Shown here one piece after another: positions 17,438 through 26,900 of a DNA stretch of 64,000 nt. The position numbers and the translations under genes were made by a program. Origin of the DNA: Bradyrhizobium sp. SRS-191. Its GTDB lineage: Bacteria > Pseudomonadota > Alphaproteobacteria > Rhizobiales > Xanthobacteraceae. The DNA is taken from NCBI RefSeq assembly GCF_024586915.1, contig NZ_JANBVS010000008.1:1-64000 (forward strand). The letters run 5' to 3'. The notes under the pieces were generated by a model. It was given only the letters and a program-made list of their open reading frames with translations. It had not been told where the DNA came from and did not search any database. Each line of letters begins with the position of its first letter. The stretch's first letter is position 1.

Positions 17438-18940
17438 ATGACGTTCAAACGTCCAACCAGCGCGGGATGGGTTACGCTCGCAATTGCCGGGCTCTGCGTC
17501 GCAGGCCTCGCCGATGTGGCGTTCGCCGAGGACGCGCCGGCCGCCGCTGCCGCAGCCGCCCCCGTTCCGAACAAGGGCGACGTCGCCTGGATGCTGATCT
17601 CCAGCGCGCTCGTCCTGATGATGTCGGTCCCCGGTCTGGCGCTGTTCTATGGCGGTCTCGTCCGCACCAAGAACATGGCCTCTGTCCTCACCCAGGTGTT
17701 CGCCATCGTCGCCATGGTCGGCGTCGTCTGGACGCTGTACGGCTACTCGCTCGCCTTCACCGACGGCGGCAGCATGACCTCGTGGATCGGCGGCTTCTCG
17801 AAGGCCTTCCTGCACGGCGTCGACGCCAACTCGACGGCGGCGACCTTCTCGAACGGCGTCGTGATTCCGGAGCTCGCTTATTTCGTGTTCCAGATGACCT
17901 TCGCGATGATCACCCCGGCCCTGATCGTCGGCGCCTTCGCCGAGCGCATCAAGTTCTCGGCGGTGATGCTGTTCGTGCTGCTCTGGGTCACCTTCATCTA
18001 CTTCCCGATCGCGCACTGGGTCTGGTACATCGCCGCTCCGGATGATGTCGCCAACGCTGCCAAGGCTCTCGCTGCCGCCGGCGACGCTGCTGCCAAGACC
18101 GCCGCCCAGGCCAAGCTCGACGAAGTCACCGGTGCTGTCGGCTGGCTCGCCGGCGCAGGCGCCCTCGACTTCGCAGGCGGCACCGTCGTTCACATCAATG
18201 CCGGCATCGCCGGTCTCGTCGGTGCGGTCCTGATCGGCAAGCGCACCGGCTACGGCAAGGAGCTGATGGCTCCGCACTCGCTGACCATGACCATGATCGG
18301 CGCTGCGCTGCTGTGGGTCGGCTGGTTCGGCTTCAACGCCGGCTCCAACCTGGAATCGAACGGCGTCACCGCGCTGGCCTTCGTCAACACGATGGTCGCC
18401 ACCGCCGGTGCGGCGCTGTCCTGGCTGCTCTGCGAATGGGCCGTCAAGGGCAAGCCCTCGCTGCTCGGCATCTGCTCGGGTGCGGTCGCCGGTCTCGTCG
18501 CCGTCACCCCGGCCTCCGGTCTGGCCGGCCCGATCGGCGCTCTCGTCCTCGGCCTGATCGTCTCCCCGATCTGCCTGTTCTTCGTCTCCACCGTGAAGAA
18601 CGCGCTCGGCTATGACGACGCGCTCGACGTGTTCGGCGTGCACTGCATCGGCGGCATCATCGGCGCTCTCGGCACCGGCATCCTGGTCAACCCGGCCCTC
18701 GGTGGCGTCGGCATCACCGACTACACCAACATCACCGGCAACAACGCCGGCACCTACGACTTCGCCACGCAGATGCTGGCGCAGATCAAGGCTGTCGTCG
18801 CCACGCTGGTGTGGTCGGGTGTCGGTTCGGCGATCCTCTACAAGGTCGTCGACGTGATCATCGGCCTGCGCCCGACCGTCGAGCAGGAGCGCGAGGGTCT
18901 GGACATCACCGACCACGGCGAGCGCGCCTACAACTACTGA
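17438..18940 (+). CDS. amtB: Ammonium transporter (second copy)
   Basis: 500 residues, about 66 longer than the upstream copy. The N-terminus is a cleavable signal peptide (TLAIAGLCVAGLADVAFAED), then an Ala/Pro-rich stretch and NKGDVAWMLISSALVLMMSVPGLALFYGGLV. The extra length lies mainly in an Ala-rich loop (~residues 205-235, AAKALAAAGDAAAKTAAQAK) and an extended loop near residue 425-445. The C-terminal tail GLDITDHGERAYNY holds the conserved PII contact motif. It forms an operon with glnK copy 2 and ends in a strong terminator. Confidence 0.95.
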   Translation: MTFKRPTSAGWVTLAIAGLCVAGLADVAFAEDAPAAAAAAAPVPNKGDVAWMLISSALVLMMSVPGLALFYGGLVRTKNMASVLTQVFAIVAMVGVVWTLYGYSLAFTDGGSMTSWIGGFSKAFLHGVDANSTAATFSNGVVIPELAYFVFQMTFAMITPALIVGAFAERIKFSAVMLFVLLWVTFIYFPIAHWVWYIAAPDDVANAAKALAAAGDAAAKTAAQAKLDEVTGAVGWLAGAGALDFAGGTVVHINAGIAGLVGAVLIGKRTGYGKELMAPHSLTMTMIGAALLWVGWFGFNAGSNLESNGVTALAFVNTMVATAGAALSWLLCEWAVKGKPSLLGICSGAVAGLVAVTPASGLAGPIGALVLGLIVSPICLFFVSTVKNALGYDDALDVFGVHCIGGIIGALGTGILVNPALGGVGITDYTNITGNNAGTYDFATQMLAQIKAVVATLVWSGVGSAILYKVVDVIIGLRPTVEQEREGLDITDHGERAYNY

Positions 18941-19019
18941 GTTCTCCCGGGACTTGGCCCCACCGGGCCAGGTCCGCAACTTCGGTTCGGGCAAATACCC
19001 GGCAATGCCCTGACCGTTG

Positions 19020-19055
19020 AGGGGCTCCAGCGCAAGCTGGGGCCCCTTTCTTTTT
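19020..19055 (+). terminator. Intrinsic terminator of glnK-amtB copy 2
   Basis: AGGGGCTCCAGC pairs with GCTGGGGCCCCT over 12 pairs (one T-G wobble) around a GCAA loop, followed by TTCTTTTT. Ends 115 bases after the amtB stop. Confidence 0.9.
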
Positions 19056-19174
19056 GCGGCGGCATCGTTGCGCCGCGTCGACAACACTACCCCGTAGCTT
19101 TACCGGTTCTTAGCCATCCCCGCTTACCTTGCGGCCAGCGGCACCACCGAGGCCGCTCGGGAATGGAGGTTGCG

Positions 19175-19483
19175 ATGGCAGAGCGGATGAAGGGCGAACG
19201 CGTCGTCTTCGAGCGCGGCATCCCGGCTTTCATGATGGGCATCGACGGCACCTGGCGGCGCAACTGCACCATCGAGGACGTCTCCGAGACCGGCGCCAAG
19301 CTGACGGTCGAGGGCTCGGTCGAAGGCCTGCACCTGAAGGAATTCTTCCTGCTGCTGTCGTCGACGGGCCTCGCCTACCGGCGCTGCGAGCTCGCCTGGG
19401 TCAATGGCGACCAGATCGGCGTCACCTTCCTGAAACAGGGCGGCAAGAAGAAAGCCAACAAGCGCGCGGCCGCCGAGGTCTGA
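19175..19483 (+). CDS. PilZ-domain protein
   Basis: 102 residues. ATG 19175 is chosen because GGAGG (19165-19169) lies 5 bases upstream; an ATG at 19163 overlaps that site. A short PilZ fold is visible: RRNCTIEDVSETGAKLTVEG contains the D/NxSxxG core of c-di-GMP binding, with Arg residues just before it. Such single-domain PilZ proteins usually sense c-di-GMP, but the partner is not known and the first RxxxR motif is not clean. Confidence 0.75.
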   Translation: MAERMKGERVVFERGIPAFMMGIDGTWRRNCTIEDVSETGAKLTVEGSVEGLHLKEFFLLLSSTGLAYRRCELAWVNGDQIGVTFLKQGGKKKANKRAAAEV

Positions 19484-19597
19484 CGGGCCGGCCACACACC
19501 ACTGCGGCATCTTGCATCACGACGGCGGCGGGCGGCCGTCGCATATTCGTCATCGGGTCGGGCTATCGCAACCGGCCGAGACGATAGATGTTTTTGC

Positions 19598-19620
19598 GTG
19601 GTATGATTCGCACATACCAC
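19598..19620. promoter_or_regulatory. Perfect inverted repeat before murU
   Basis: GTGGTATG-ATTCGCA-CATACCAC is a perfect 8-bp dyad ending 21 bases before the murU ATG. It could be an operator or an mRNA hairpin in the leader. No T-run follows, so it is not a normal terminator. Confidence 0.45.
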
Positions 19621-19641
19621 CTTTGATCGAGATGCCCTGAG

Positions 19642-20364
19642 ATGCCTGTCCACCCGCACAAAGCCATGGTCCTCGCCGCCGGTCTCGGATTGCGCATGCG
19701 CCCGCTGACGGACACGATGCCCAAGCCGCTGGTGCGCGTCGCCGGACGCCCGCTGCTCGACCACGTGCTCGACCGCCTGGCGGAGGCCGGCGTCACCGAG
19801 GCCGTCGTCAACGTTCACTACCTCGCCGACCAGATCATCGAGCACACCGCGACGCGCAACGCGCCCCGCGTGGTCATCTCCGACGAGCGCGATCAGGTGC
19901 TGGGCACCGGCGGCGGCGTGGTCAAGGCGCTGCCGCTGCTCGGCCACGAGCCGTTCTTCCACGTCAACTCCGACACGATGTGGATCGAGGGCGTGCGCCA
20001 CAATCTGACCCGCCTCGCCGACGCCTTCGATCCCGAGCGCATGGACATCATGCTGCTGATGGCCCCGACCGCGACCTCGATCGGTTATTCCGGCCTCGGC
20101 GACTACGCCATGCTCGCCGACGGCACGCTCCGCAAGCGCCGCGAACATCAGGTGGTCCCGTTCGTCTATGCGGGCGCCGCCATCATCTCGCCGGCGATCT
20201 TCGACGGCGCGCCGTCGGGCGAGTTCTCGCTGACGAAGATGTTCGACAAGGCCAACGAGCAGGACCGCCTGTTCGGCCTGCGCCTCGAAGGCGTGTGGAT
20301 GCATGTCGGCACGCCGGCTGCGGTCACCGAAGCCGAAGAGGCGCTGCTGGAGAGCGCGGCGTAG
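19642..20364 (+). CDS. murU: N-acetylmuramate-1-phosphate uridylyltransferase-like nucleotidyltransferase
   Basis: 240 residues. The sugar-nucleotidyltransferase signature is clear: MVLAAGLGLRMRPLTDTMPKPLV (GxGxRxxPxTxxxPK), DQVLGTGGGVVKALP and HVNSDTMW. The length and the position directly before addB fit MurU, which makes UDP-MurNAc from MurNAc-1-phosphate in cell-wall recycling. Its usual upstream partner, the AmgK kinase (often fused to TsaE in Bradyrhizobium, from memory), is absent; a PilZ gene and a short gap are there instead. A mannose-1-phosphate guanylyltransferase role is the alternative. Confidence 0.8.
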   Translation: MPVHPHKAMVLAAGLGLRMRPLTDTMPKPLVRVAGRPLLDHVLDRLAEAGVTEAVVNVHYLADQIIEHTATRNAPRVVISDERDQVLGTGGGVVKALPLLGHEPFFHVNSDTMWIEGVRHNLTRLADAFDPERMDIMLLMAPTATSIGYSGLGDYAMLADGTLRKRREHQVVPFVYAGAAIISPAIFDGAPSGEFSLTKMFDKANEQDRLFGLRLEGVWMHVGTPAAVTEAEEALLESAA

Positions 20365-20415
20365 TTTATGTCCCGACGCACGGCGTGACGCGATGCGGTT
20401 ACGCTTCCGTTGATC

Positions 20416-20498
20416 TCCGTCATTGCGAGCGCAGCGAAGCAATCCAGAGTCACGCCCAGAGCCCTGGATTGCTTCGCTACGCTCGCAATGACGCGGAG
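20416..20498. repeat. Palindromic intergenic repeat, TCATTGCGAG type
   Basis: Left arm TCATTGCGAGCGCAGCGAAG runs into CAATCCAG; the right arm is its near-exact reverse complement (CTGGATTGCTTCGCTACGCTCGCAATGA). The arms are ~30 bases with one mismatch around a ~15-base loop. This type of element recurs in rhizobial intergenic regions (from memory). It lies after murU, in the gap before addB. Confidence 0.75.
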
Positions 20499-20580
20499 AG
20501 AGCAGCGCGCTCCACGATCTCAGCCGCGATCGGCTTGCACTCGCGATGGCGGTGAAGCGGAAACTGGTTCTACGAATTCC

Positions 20581-20687
20581 GCTGTCATCGCCCACGAAAG
20601 CGGGCGATCCAGTACGCTGCGGCCTCTCGACTCGATCCGGACCGTCTCGGAGTACTGGATCGCCGGTCAAGCCGGGCGATGACGGCA
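20581..20687. repeat. Second palindromic intergenic repeat, GTCATCGCCC type
   Basis: Arms GCTGTCATCGCCC...GGGCGATCCAGTAC and GTACTGGATCGCC...GGGCGATGACGGC face each other across ~37 bases. It is a different family from the repeat 80 bases upstream. Together the two elements fill most of the 472-base gap between murU and addB; the rest shows no gene. Confidence 0.7.
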
Positions 20688-20836
20688 GAGTTTGAGGCTC
20701 CGACAACGGCCGTTACCGACTGCGCGCCCCGCGTCCCGGAACAGGCCGCACACCTATCAACACCCATCCACACCCCGGATATGACCTTCGGGCCGCCGCT
20801 CCCTATATAGACGCCCTGAGCAATCACGAATCGGCC

Positions 20837-23800
20837 ATGCGCGTCTTCACCGTTCCCATCTCGGCGCCGTTCCTGCGCAGCGTGATCGCGGCGCTGGTCG
20901 ACGGCCGGCTGGTCGACGGGTTCGAGGCGCGCAGTGATCCGGCGCGGCTCGCGACGGCCACGCTGTATCTGCCGACCCGCCGTTCGCTCCGCGTGGCGCG
21001 CGAGATGTTCCTCGACGAGCTGAAGACCGATGCCGCGGTGCTTCCGCGCCTCGTCGCGCTCGGCGACATCGACGAGGACGAGCTCGCCTTCGCCGAGGAT
21101 CGCGACGCGTTCCTCGGACCCGCGCCGCTGGAGCTTCCGGAGCGGCTCGACGATCTGCAGCGCCGGCTGACCTTGGCCCGGCTCGTCGCGGCCTGGGCCA
21201 AGACGCCGGTATCGGCACCGCTGGTCATCGGCGGCCCCGCCTCGACCTTGGCGCTGGCCGGCGACCTCGCGCGGCTGATCGACGACATGGTGACGCGCGG
21301 CGTGTCCTGGGATGCGCTGGACGCGCTGGTGCCGGATCAGCTCGACAAATACTGGCAGTACTCGCTGGAGTTCCTGCGCATCGCGCGAACGGCGTGGCCG
21401 GCCTATCTGCAGGAGATCGAGCGCATCGAGCCGGCGGCGCGGCGCGACCTGCTGATTGCAGCCGAAGCCGCGCGGCTGTCGGCGCATCCGGACGGCCCGG
21501 TGATTGCCGCAGGCTCCACCGGCTCGATGCCGGCGACCGCAAAGTTCCTGCTCGCGGTCGCCAAGCTGCCGCACGGCGCCGTGGTGCTGCCCGGGCTCGA
21601 TACCGATCTCGACGAAGCCGCCTGGAGCTCGATCGGCGGCGCCAAGGATCGCGCCGGCCGCGTGATCACCCCGCCCGCGGTCAACCATCCGCAATATGCG
21701 ATGCACCTGCTGCTCAAGCGCTTCGGCCTGGAGCGGCGCGACGTGATCCGCCTTGCGCCGCCCGGCCGAGGCGGCCGCGAGGTGCTGATCTCCGAAGCGA
21801 TGCGGCCCTCCGAGGCGACCGCCGTGTGGCACGAGCGGCTGCGCCAGTTCGACATCGCCGCCAACATCGCGGAAGCGATGGACAATCTCGCGGTGGTCGC
21901 CGCGCCCAACCCGGAGATGGAGGCGCTGGCGATTGCGATCGCGATGCGCGAGGCGCGCCATCTCGGCAAGTCCGCCGCGCTGGTGACGCCCGACCGCGCG
22001 CTGGCGCGCCGCGTGATGGCCGCGCTGACGCGTTGGCACCTGACCTTCGACGACTCCGGTGGTGACGCGCTGCTGGAAACACCCGCCGGCATTTTCGCAC
22101 GCCTTGCCGCCGAAGCGGCCGCGCGCGGCCTGGAGCCGCCGACCTTGCTGGCGCTGCTCAAGCATCCGTTGTGCCGTCTCGGCCGCGCTGCCCATGGCTG
22201 GAAGCAGGCGATCGAAACGCTGGAACTTGCTCTGCTTCGTGGCACCCGCCCGCAAGCCGGCACCGGCGGACTTGCGCGCGACTTCGCGCGCTTCCGAGAC
22301 GAGCACACCAGGCTGCATCAGGGCGAGGCGTCGTCGCTGCACCGTGCCGAGCCGCGGGCGCGGCTCAAGCCCGAGCAGCTCGACCAGGCCGGCGCACTGA
22401 TCGCGGAATTGCAGACGGCGCTCGCCCCGCTGGAAAACCTCGCCTCCCCGCGCCCGCAGGACTTCGCCGAGCTCGCCGCGCGCCATCGCGAAGTTCTGAT
22501 CGCGCTGTCGACCGACGATGTCGGGCTCACCACCGCCTTCACGGATCGCGACGGCGCGGCCCTGGCGCGCTGCTTCGACGATCTGCTCGCTTCCGGCGAG
22601 CGCTGCGGCCTGATGGCGCCGCTGTCGGACTATCCGGACCTGTTCCACACCGCCTTCTCCGATCGCGCGGTGCGCCGCCCGGAGCGGCACGGCGCGCAGC
22701 TGCAGATCTACGGTCCGCTCGAAGCCCGGCTGATGCAGGCCGACCGCATGATCATCGGCGGGCTCGTCGAGGGCATCTGGCCGCCGGCGCCGCGCATCGA
22801 TCCCTGGCTGAGCCGCCCGATGCGGCATCAGCTCGGCCTCGACCTGCCCGAGCGCCGCATCGGTCTTTCGGCGCACGACTTCGCCCAACTGCTCGGCGCG
22901 CCCGAAGTGATCCTGACGCATGCGGCGAAATCCGGCGGCGCGCCGGCTGTCGCCTCGCGCTTCCTGCACCGGCTGGAAGCGGTCGCCGGCGCGGAGCGCT
23001 GGAAGGCGGCGGAAGCACGCGGCGAGACCTATGTGCGCTACGCCGAGGTGCTGGATCAGCCACGCGAGGTGAAGCCGGTCGAGCAGCCGGCACCGAAGCC
23101 GCCACTCGAGGCTCGTCCGCTGCGGATGTCGGTGACCGCCATCGAAGACTGGCTGCGCGATCCCTACACCATCTTCGCGCGCTACATCCTGCGACTCGAT
23201 CCACTCGATCCCGTCGACATGCCGCTGTCGGCCGCCGATCGCGGCTCGGCCATTCATGAAGCGATCGGCGAGTTCACGCAGACCTTTGCAAAGGAGTTGC
23301 CGCTGCATCCGGCGCACGCGCTTGTTGTCATCGGCGAGAAGCACTTCGCGCCTTTGATGGAGCGCCCCGAGGCGCGCGCGCTGTGGTGGCCGCGCTTTCA
23401 GCGCATCGCCGGCTGGTTCGCGTCCTGGGAGAGCGCGCGGCGCGACCAGATCGGCGCCATCAAGGCTGAGACACGCGGCGAGATCGGCATTCCCGTGGGC
23501 CCGGATCGCACCTTCATCCTGTCGGCGCGGGCCGACCGTATCGAAGAGCGCGCCGAGGGCACCTACGCCCTTCTCGACTACAAGACCGGCCAGCCGCCGA
23601 CGGCCAAGCAGGTGCGCATGGGCCTGTCGCCGCAGCTCACGTTAGAGGCCGCCATCCTGCGCGAAGGCGGCTTCGACGGCATTCCCGCCGACAGCCTGAT
23701 CAGTCAGCTGGTCTATGTCCGGTTGTCCGGCAACAACCCGCCGGGCGAGGAGCGCATTCTCGAACTGAAGATCAACAAGAGCGACCCGCCGCAGCACCCG

Positions 23801-23983
23801 GACCAAGCCGCGCAGGAGGCGCGCAGCAAGCTTGAAGAGCTGATCCGCAGCTTCGAGGACGTCAACCAAGGCTACACCTCGCTGAACCTGTCGATGTGGT
23901 CGAACCGCTACGGCAGCTATGACGACCTCGCCCGCATCAAGGAATGGTCGGCGGCCGGCGGCCTGGGAGTCGAGGAATGGTGA
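20837..23983 (+). CDS. addB: Double-strand break repair protein AddB
   Basis: 1048 residues, typical of alphaproteobacterial AddB. It is the second subunit of the AddAB helicase-nuclease, which resects double-strand breaks to load RecA, in place of RecBCD. The C-terminal PD-(D/E)XK nuclease core is visible as YALLDYKTGQPP (~residues 910-925), with supporting segments MSVTAIEDWLRDPYTIFARYIL and ADRGSAIHEAIGEF. The degenerate helicase part fills the N-terminal half. It overlaps addA by 7 bases (ATGGTGA), implying translational coupling. Confidence 0.95.
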   Translation: MRVFTVPISAPFLRSVIAALVDGRLVDGFEARSDPARLATATLYLPTRRSLRVAREMFLDELKTDAAVLPRLVALGDIDEDELAFAEDRDAFLGPAPLELPERLDDLQRRLTLARLVAAWAKTPVSAPLVIGGPASTLALAGDLARLIDDMVTRGVSWDALDALVPDQLDKYWQYSLEFLRIARTAWPAYLQEIERIEPAARRDLLIAAEAARLSAHPDGPVIAAGSTGSMPATAKFLLAVAKLPHGAVVLPGLDTDLDEAAWSSIGGAKDRAGRVITPPAVNHPQYAMHLLLKRFGLERRDVIRLAPPGRGGREVLISEAMRPSEATAVWHERLRQFDIAANIAEAMDNLAVVAAPNPEMEALAIAIAMREARHLGKSAALVTPDRALARRVMAALTRWHLTFDDSGGDALLETPAGIFARLAAEAAARGLEPPTLLALLKHPLCRLGRAAHGWKQAIETLELALLRGTRPQAGTGGLARDFARFRDEHTRLHQGEASSLHRAEPRARLKPEQLDQAGALIAELQTALAPLENLASPRPQDFAELAARHREVLIALSTDDVGLTTAFTDRDGAALARCFDDLLASGERCGLMAPLSDYPDLFHTAFSDRAVRRPERHGAQLQIYGPLEARLMQADRMIIGGLVEGIWPPAPRIDPWLSRPMRHQLGLDLPERRIGLSAHDFAQLLGAPEVILTHAAKSGGAPAVASRFLHRLEAVAGAERWKAAEARGETYVRYAEVLDQPREVKPVEQPAPKPPLEARPLRMSVTAIEDWLRDPYTIFARYILRLDPLDPVDMPLSAADRGSAIHEAIGEFTQTFAKELPLHPAHALVVIGEKHFAPLMERPEARALWWPRFQRIAGWFASWESARRDQIGAIKAETRGEIGIPVGPDRTFILSARADRIEERAEGTYALLDYKTGQPPTAKQVRMGLSPQLTLEAAILREGGFDGIPADSLISQLVYVRLSGNNPPGEERILELKINKSDPPQHPDQAAQEARSKLEELIRSFEDVNQGYTSLNLSMWSNRYGSYDDLARIKEWSAAGGLGVEEW

Positions 23984-26900
23984 AGGCGCCCCGCCCCATT
24001 CCGCAGGCCGTGCGCGACGCACAGACGCGCGCCTCGAACCCGGCGGCCTCGGCGTTCGTGTCGGCCAATGCCGGCTCGGGCAAGACGCATGTGCTGGTGC
24101 AGCGCGTGATCCGGCTGCTGCTCGACGGCGTGCCGCCGGAGAAGATCCTCTGCATCACCTTCACCAAGGCCGCCGCCGCCAACATGGCCGAGCGCGTGTT
24201 CTCGACGCTCGGTCACTGGGTGACGCTCGATGACGACGCACTCGACAGCGCCATCAAATCGACCGGCATTCTGACATCCGACAAGAAGCTCCGGGCATCG
24301 GCGCGAAAACTGTTCGCCAGCGCGCTGGAAACGCCGGGCGGGCTGAAGGTACAGACCATCCACGCGCTGTGCACGCGGCTGCTGCAGCAGTTTCCGTTCG
24401 AGGCCAATGTGCCGGCACGGTTCTCGGTGCTCGACGAGCGCGACCAGACCGAGATGATGGAGCGCGCCAATCTCAAGGTGCTGCTCGATGCGGCGCGCGC
24501 GCCCGACAGCGCGGTCGGCCGCGCGCTGCAGGTGGCGATGGCCAATGCCGCCGACTCCACTTTCAAGGAGGTCGTGCGCGAGGCCTGTCTGAGCCGTGAT
24601 CATTTCATGGCCTGGACCGATGGCGCCGGCCACGTCGAGGTCGCCGTGCAGCACCTTGGCGAGGTGCTCGGCATCGGGGCTGATGAGACGCTGGAGGCGA
24701 TCGAGCGCGACATTGTCGATGGACCCAATCTTCCGCGCGCAGATTGGACCGACATCGCCGCGCGGCTCGACGGCGGCGCCAAGACGGACCAGAAGCAGGC
24801 CGACCAGTTGCGCGCCGCGCTGGCGTTCTCGGGCAGTGATCAGGTCGACGAATATCTTCGCGTTTTCCTGACTGACGACAAGGAGCCGCGCAAATCAGTT
24901 CTGACCAAGAAGTTCGCCGAGAACAATCCCGGCCTCGCCGGCCTGTTCGACGCGGAGGCGCGCCGGCTCGACCGCGTGATCGAGAAGCGCCGCGCCGCCG
25001 TGGTGCGAGACCGCACCGAGGCGCTGCTGCAGATCGCGACGGCGGCCGCGGCGAACTATCGACGGGAGAAGGAAGAGCGCGGGCTGCTCGATTATGACGA
25101 CCTGATCGACAAGACGCTTGTCATGCTGAACCGCGTCTCCGCGGGCTGGGTGCACTACAAGCTCGACCGCGGCGTCGATCACGTGCTGATCGACGAGGCG
25201 CAGGATACGAGCCCGCGGCAGTGGGACATCGTCGCCCACATCATCGAGGAGTTCACCTCAGGCGCCGGCGCGCGCGACGGGCTGATGCGCACGATCTTCG
25301 CGGTCGGCGACGAGAAGCAATCCATCTTCTCGTTCCAGGGCGCCGACCCGCACGAGTTCGATGCGCGACGGCGGGATCTGCAGAAGCGCTTCACCGATGC
25401 CGGGCTGCTGTTCGATCCGGTGTCGTTCACCTATTCGTTCCGCTCCGGGCCGACGGTGCTGCACGCGGTCGACCATGTGTTCCGCGAGCGCGAGGTCTAC
25501 AGCAGCATCCATTCGCCCGATATCGGATACCCGATCCACAACGCGCTGACCGACGCCGGGCCGAGCCTGGTCGAGCTGTGGTCCTTGTGCGAGCGCGACG
25601 ACCGCAAGGAGATCGAGGGCTGGCGCGCGCCGTTCGACGGTGTCTCCGTCACGAGCCCCGAGGTGAAGCTGTCCCGGCGCATCCAGGCCGAGATCAAGCG
25701 GCTGATCCGCACGGGCACCATGACCGGCCATGACGGCGCGCGGCGGCGGCTGAGCTATGGCGACATGCTGATCCTGGTGCGCCGGCGCGGCACCGCGTTC
25801 GATGCCGTGATCCAGGCGCTGAAGCATGCGGGCATTCCCGTCGCTGGCGCCGACCGGCTCAAGCTGACCGAACACATCGCGATCATCGACCTGATGAACC
25901 TCGCCGACGCGCTGCTGCTGCCGCAGGACGACCTCGCACTGGCGACCGCCTTGAAGAGCCCGCTGTTCGGGCTCGATGATGAGGACCTGTTCAAGCTCGC
26001 CTGGCAGCGCCGCGGTTCTTTGCGCGAGGCGCTCAGCGCGCATGCCGTGGATGATGCGCGATTGCAGGCGGTGCTGCGCCGCCTGCAGCAATGCGAGCGT
26101 CGCGCCGCCGAGGAGACGCCGTTCGCCTTCTACGCCTGGCTGCTCGGTGGCGATGGCGGCCGGCGCCGCATCCTGGCCCGTCTCGGCCACGAGGCCAATG
26201 ACGCGCTCGATGAATTCCTCGAGCTGGCGCTGTCCTATGAGCGCAAGGCGCCGGCCTCGCTGCAGGGCTTCGTCGCCTGGCTGCGCGCGGCCGACACCGA
26301 GGTGAAGCGCGACATGGAGATCTCGCGCGACGAGATCCGGGTGATGACCGTGCACGGCGCCAAGGGCCTGGAAGCGTCCGTGGTGTTCCTGGTCGATACG
26401 ACCTCATCTCCGGCGGACTCGCAGCGGCTGCGGCTGATCCACGTGCCCTCCGGCGAGCAGGAGATCGTGGTCTGGGCCGGGCGCAAAGCGGACGACCCGC
26501 AGCCGGTGGCAGCGGCGCGGACGGCGATGCTGAAGGAGACCGAAGACGAGTATCGCCGCCTGCTCTATGTCGCCATGACGCGCGCCGCGGATCGGCTGGT
26601 CATCGGCGGCTGCATGCCGGGCAACATGAACAATGTCCGCGGCGGCAGCTGGTACGACCTGATGGCGCGCGGTCTCGATGCCGCGGGGCTTGAGGTCGAG
26701 GTGATCGAGACCGAGGACGGTCCGGTAAAGCGCTACGCGCGACCCGAGGACATCGCCGAGACCGCCAAGGACGAGGCGCGGCAGATGGTGGAGACCGCCG
26801 TCGAACTGCCGGCGTGGCTGCGCACGGCGGCGATTGAGGCGCCGGGTGACGTCGCCGTGCTCCGGCCGTCCGATCCCTCCGCCGACGAGCGGCCGGTGCG

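Noticed and set aside
20416..20687. CRISPR array
   Set aside because: The repeats here are long palindromes of different families, not short repeats with regular spacers; no cas genes are present.
20585..23344. A 919-codon open frame antisense to addB
   Set aside because: It is a mirror of the high GC third positions of addB; its translation is Arg/Gln/His-rich with no recognisable domain, whereas the plus frame has clear AddB motifs.
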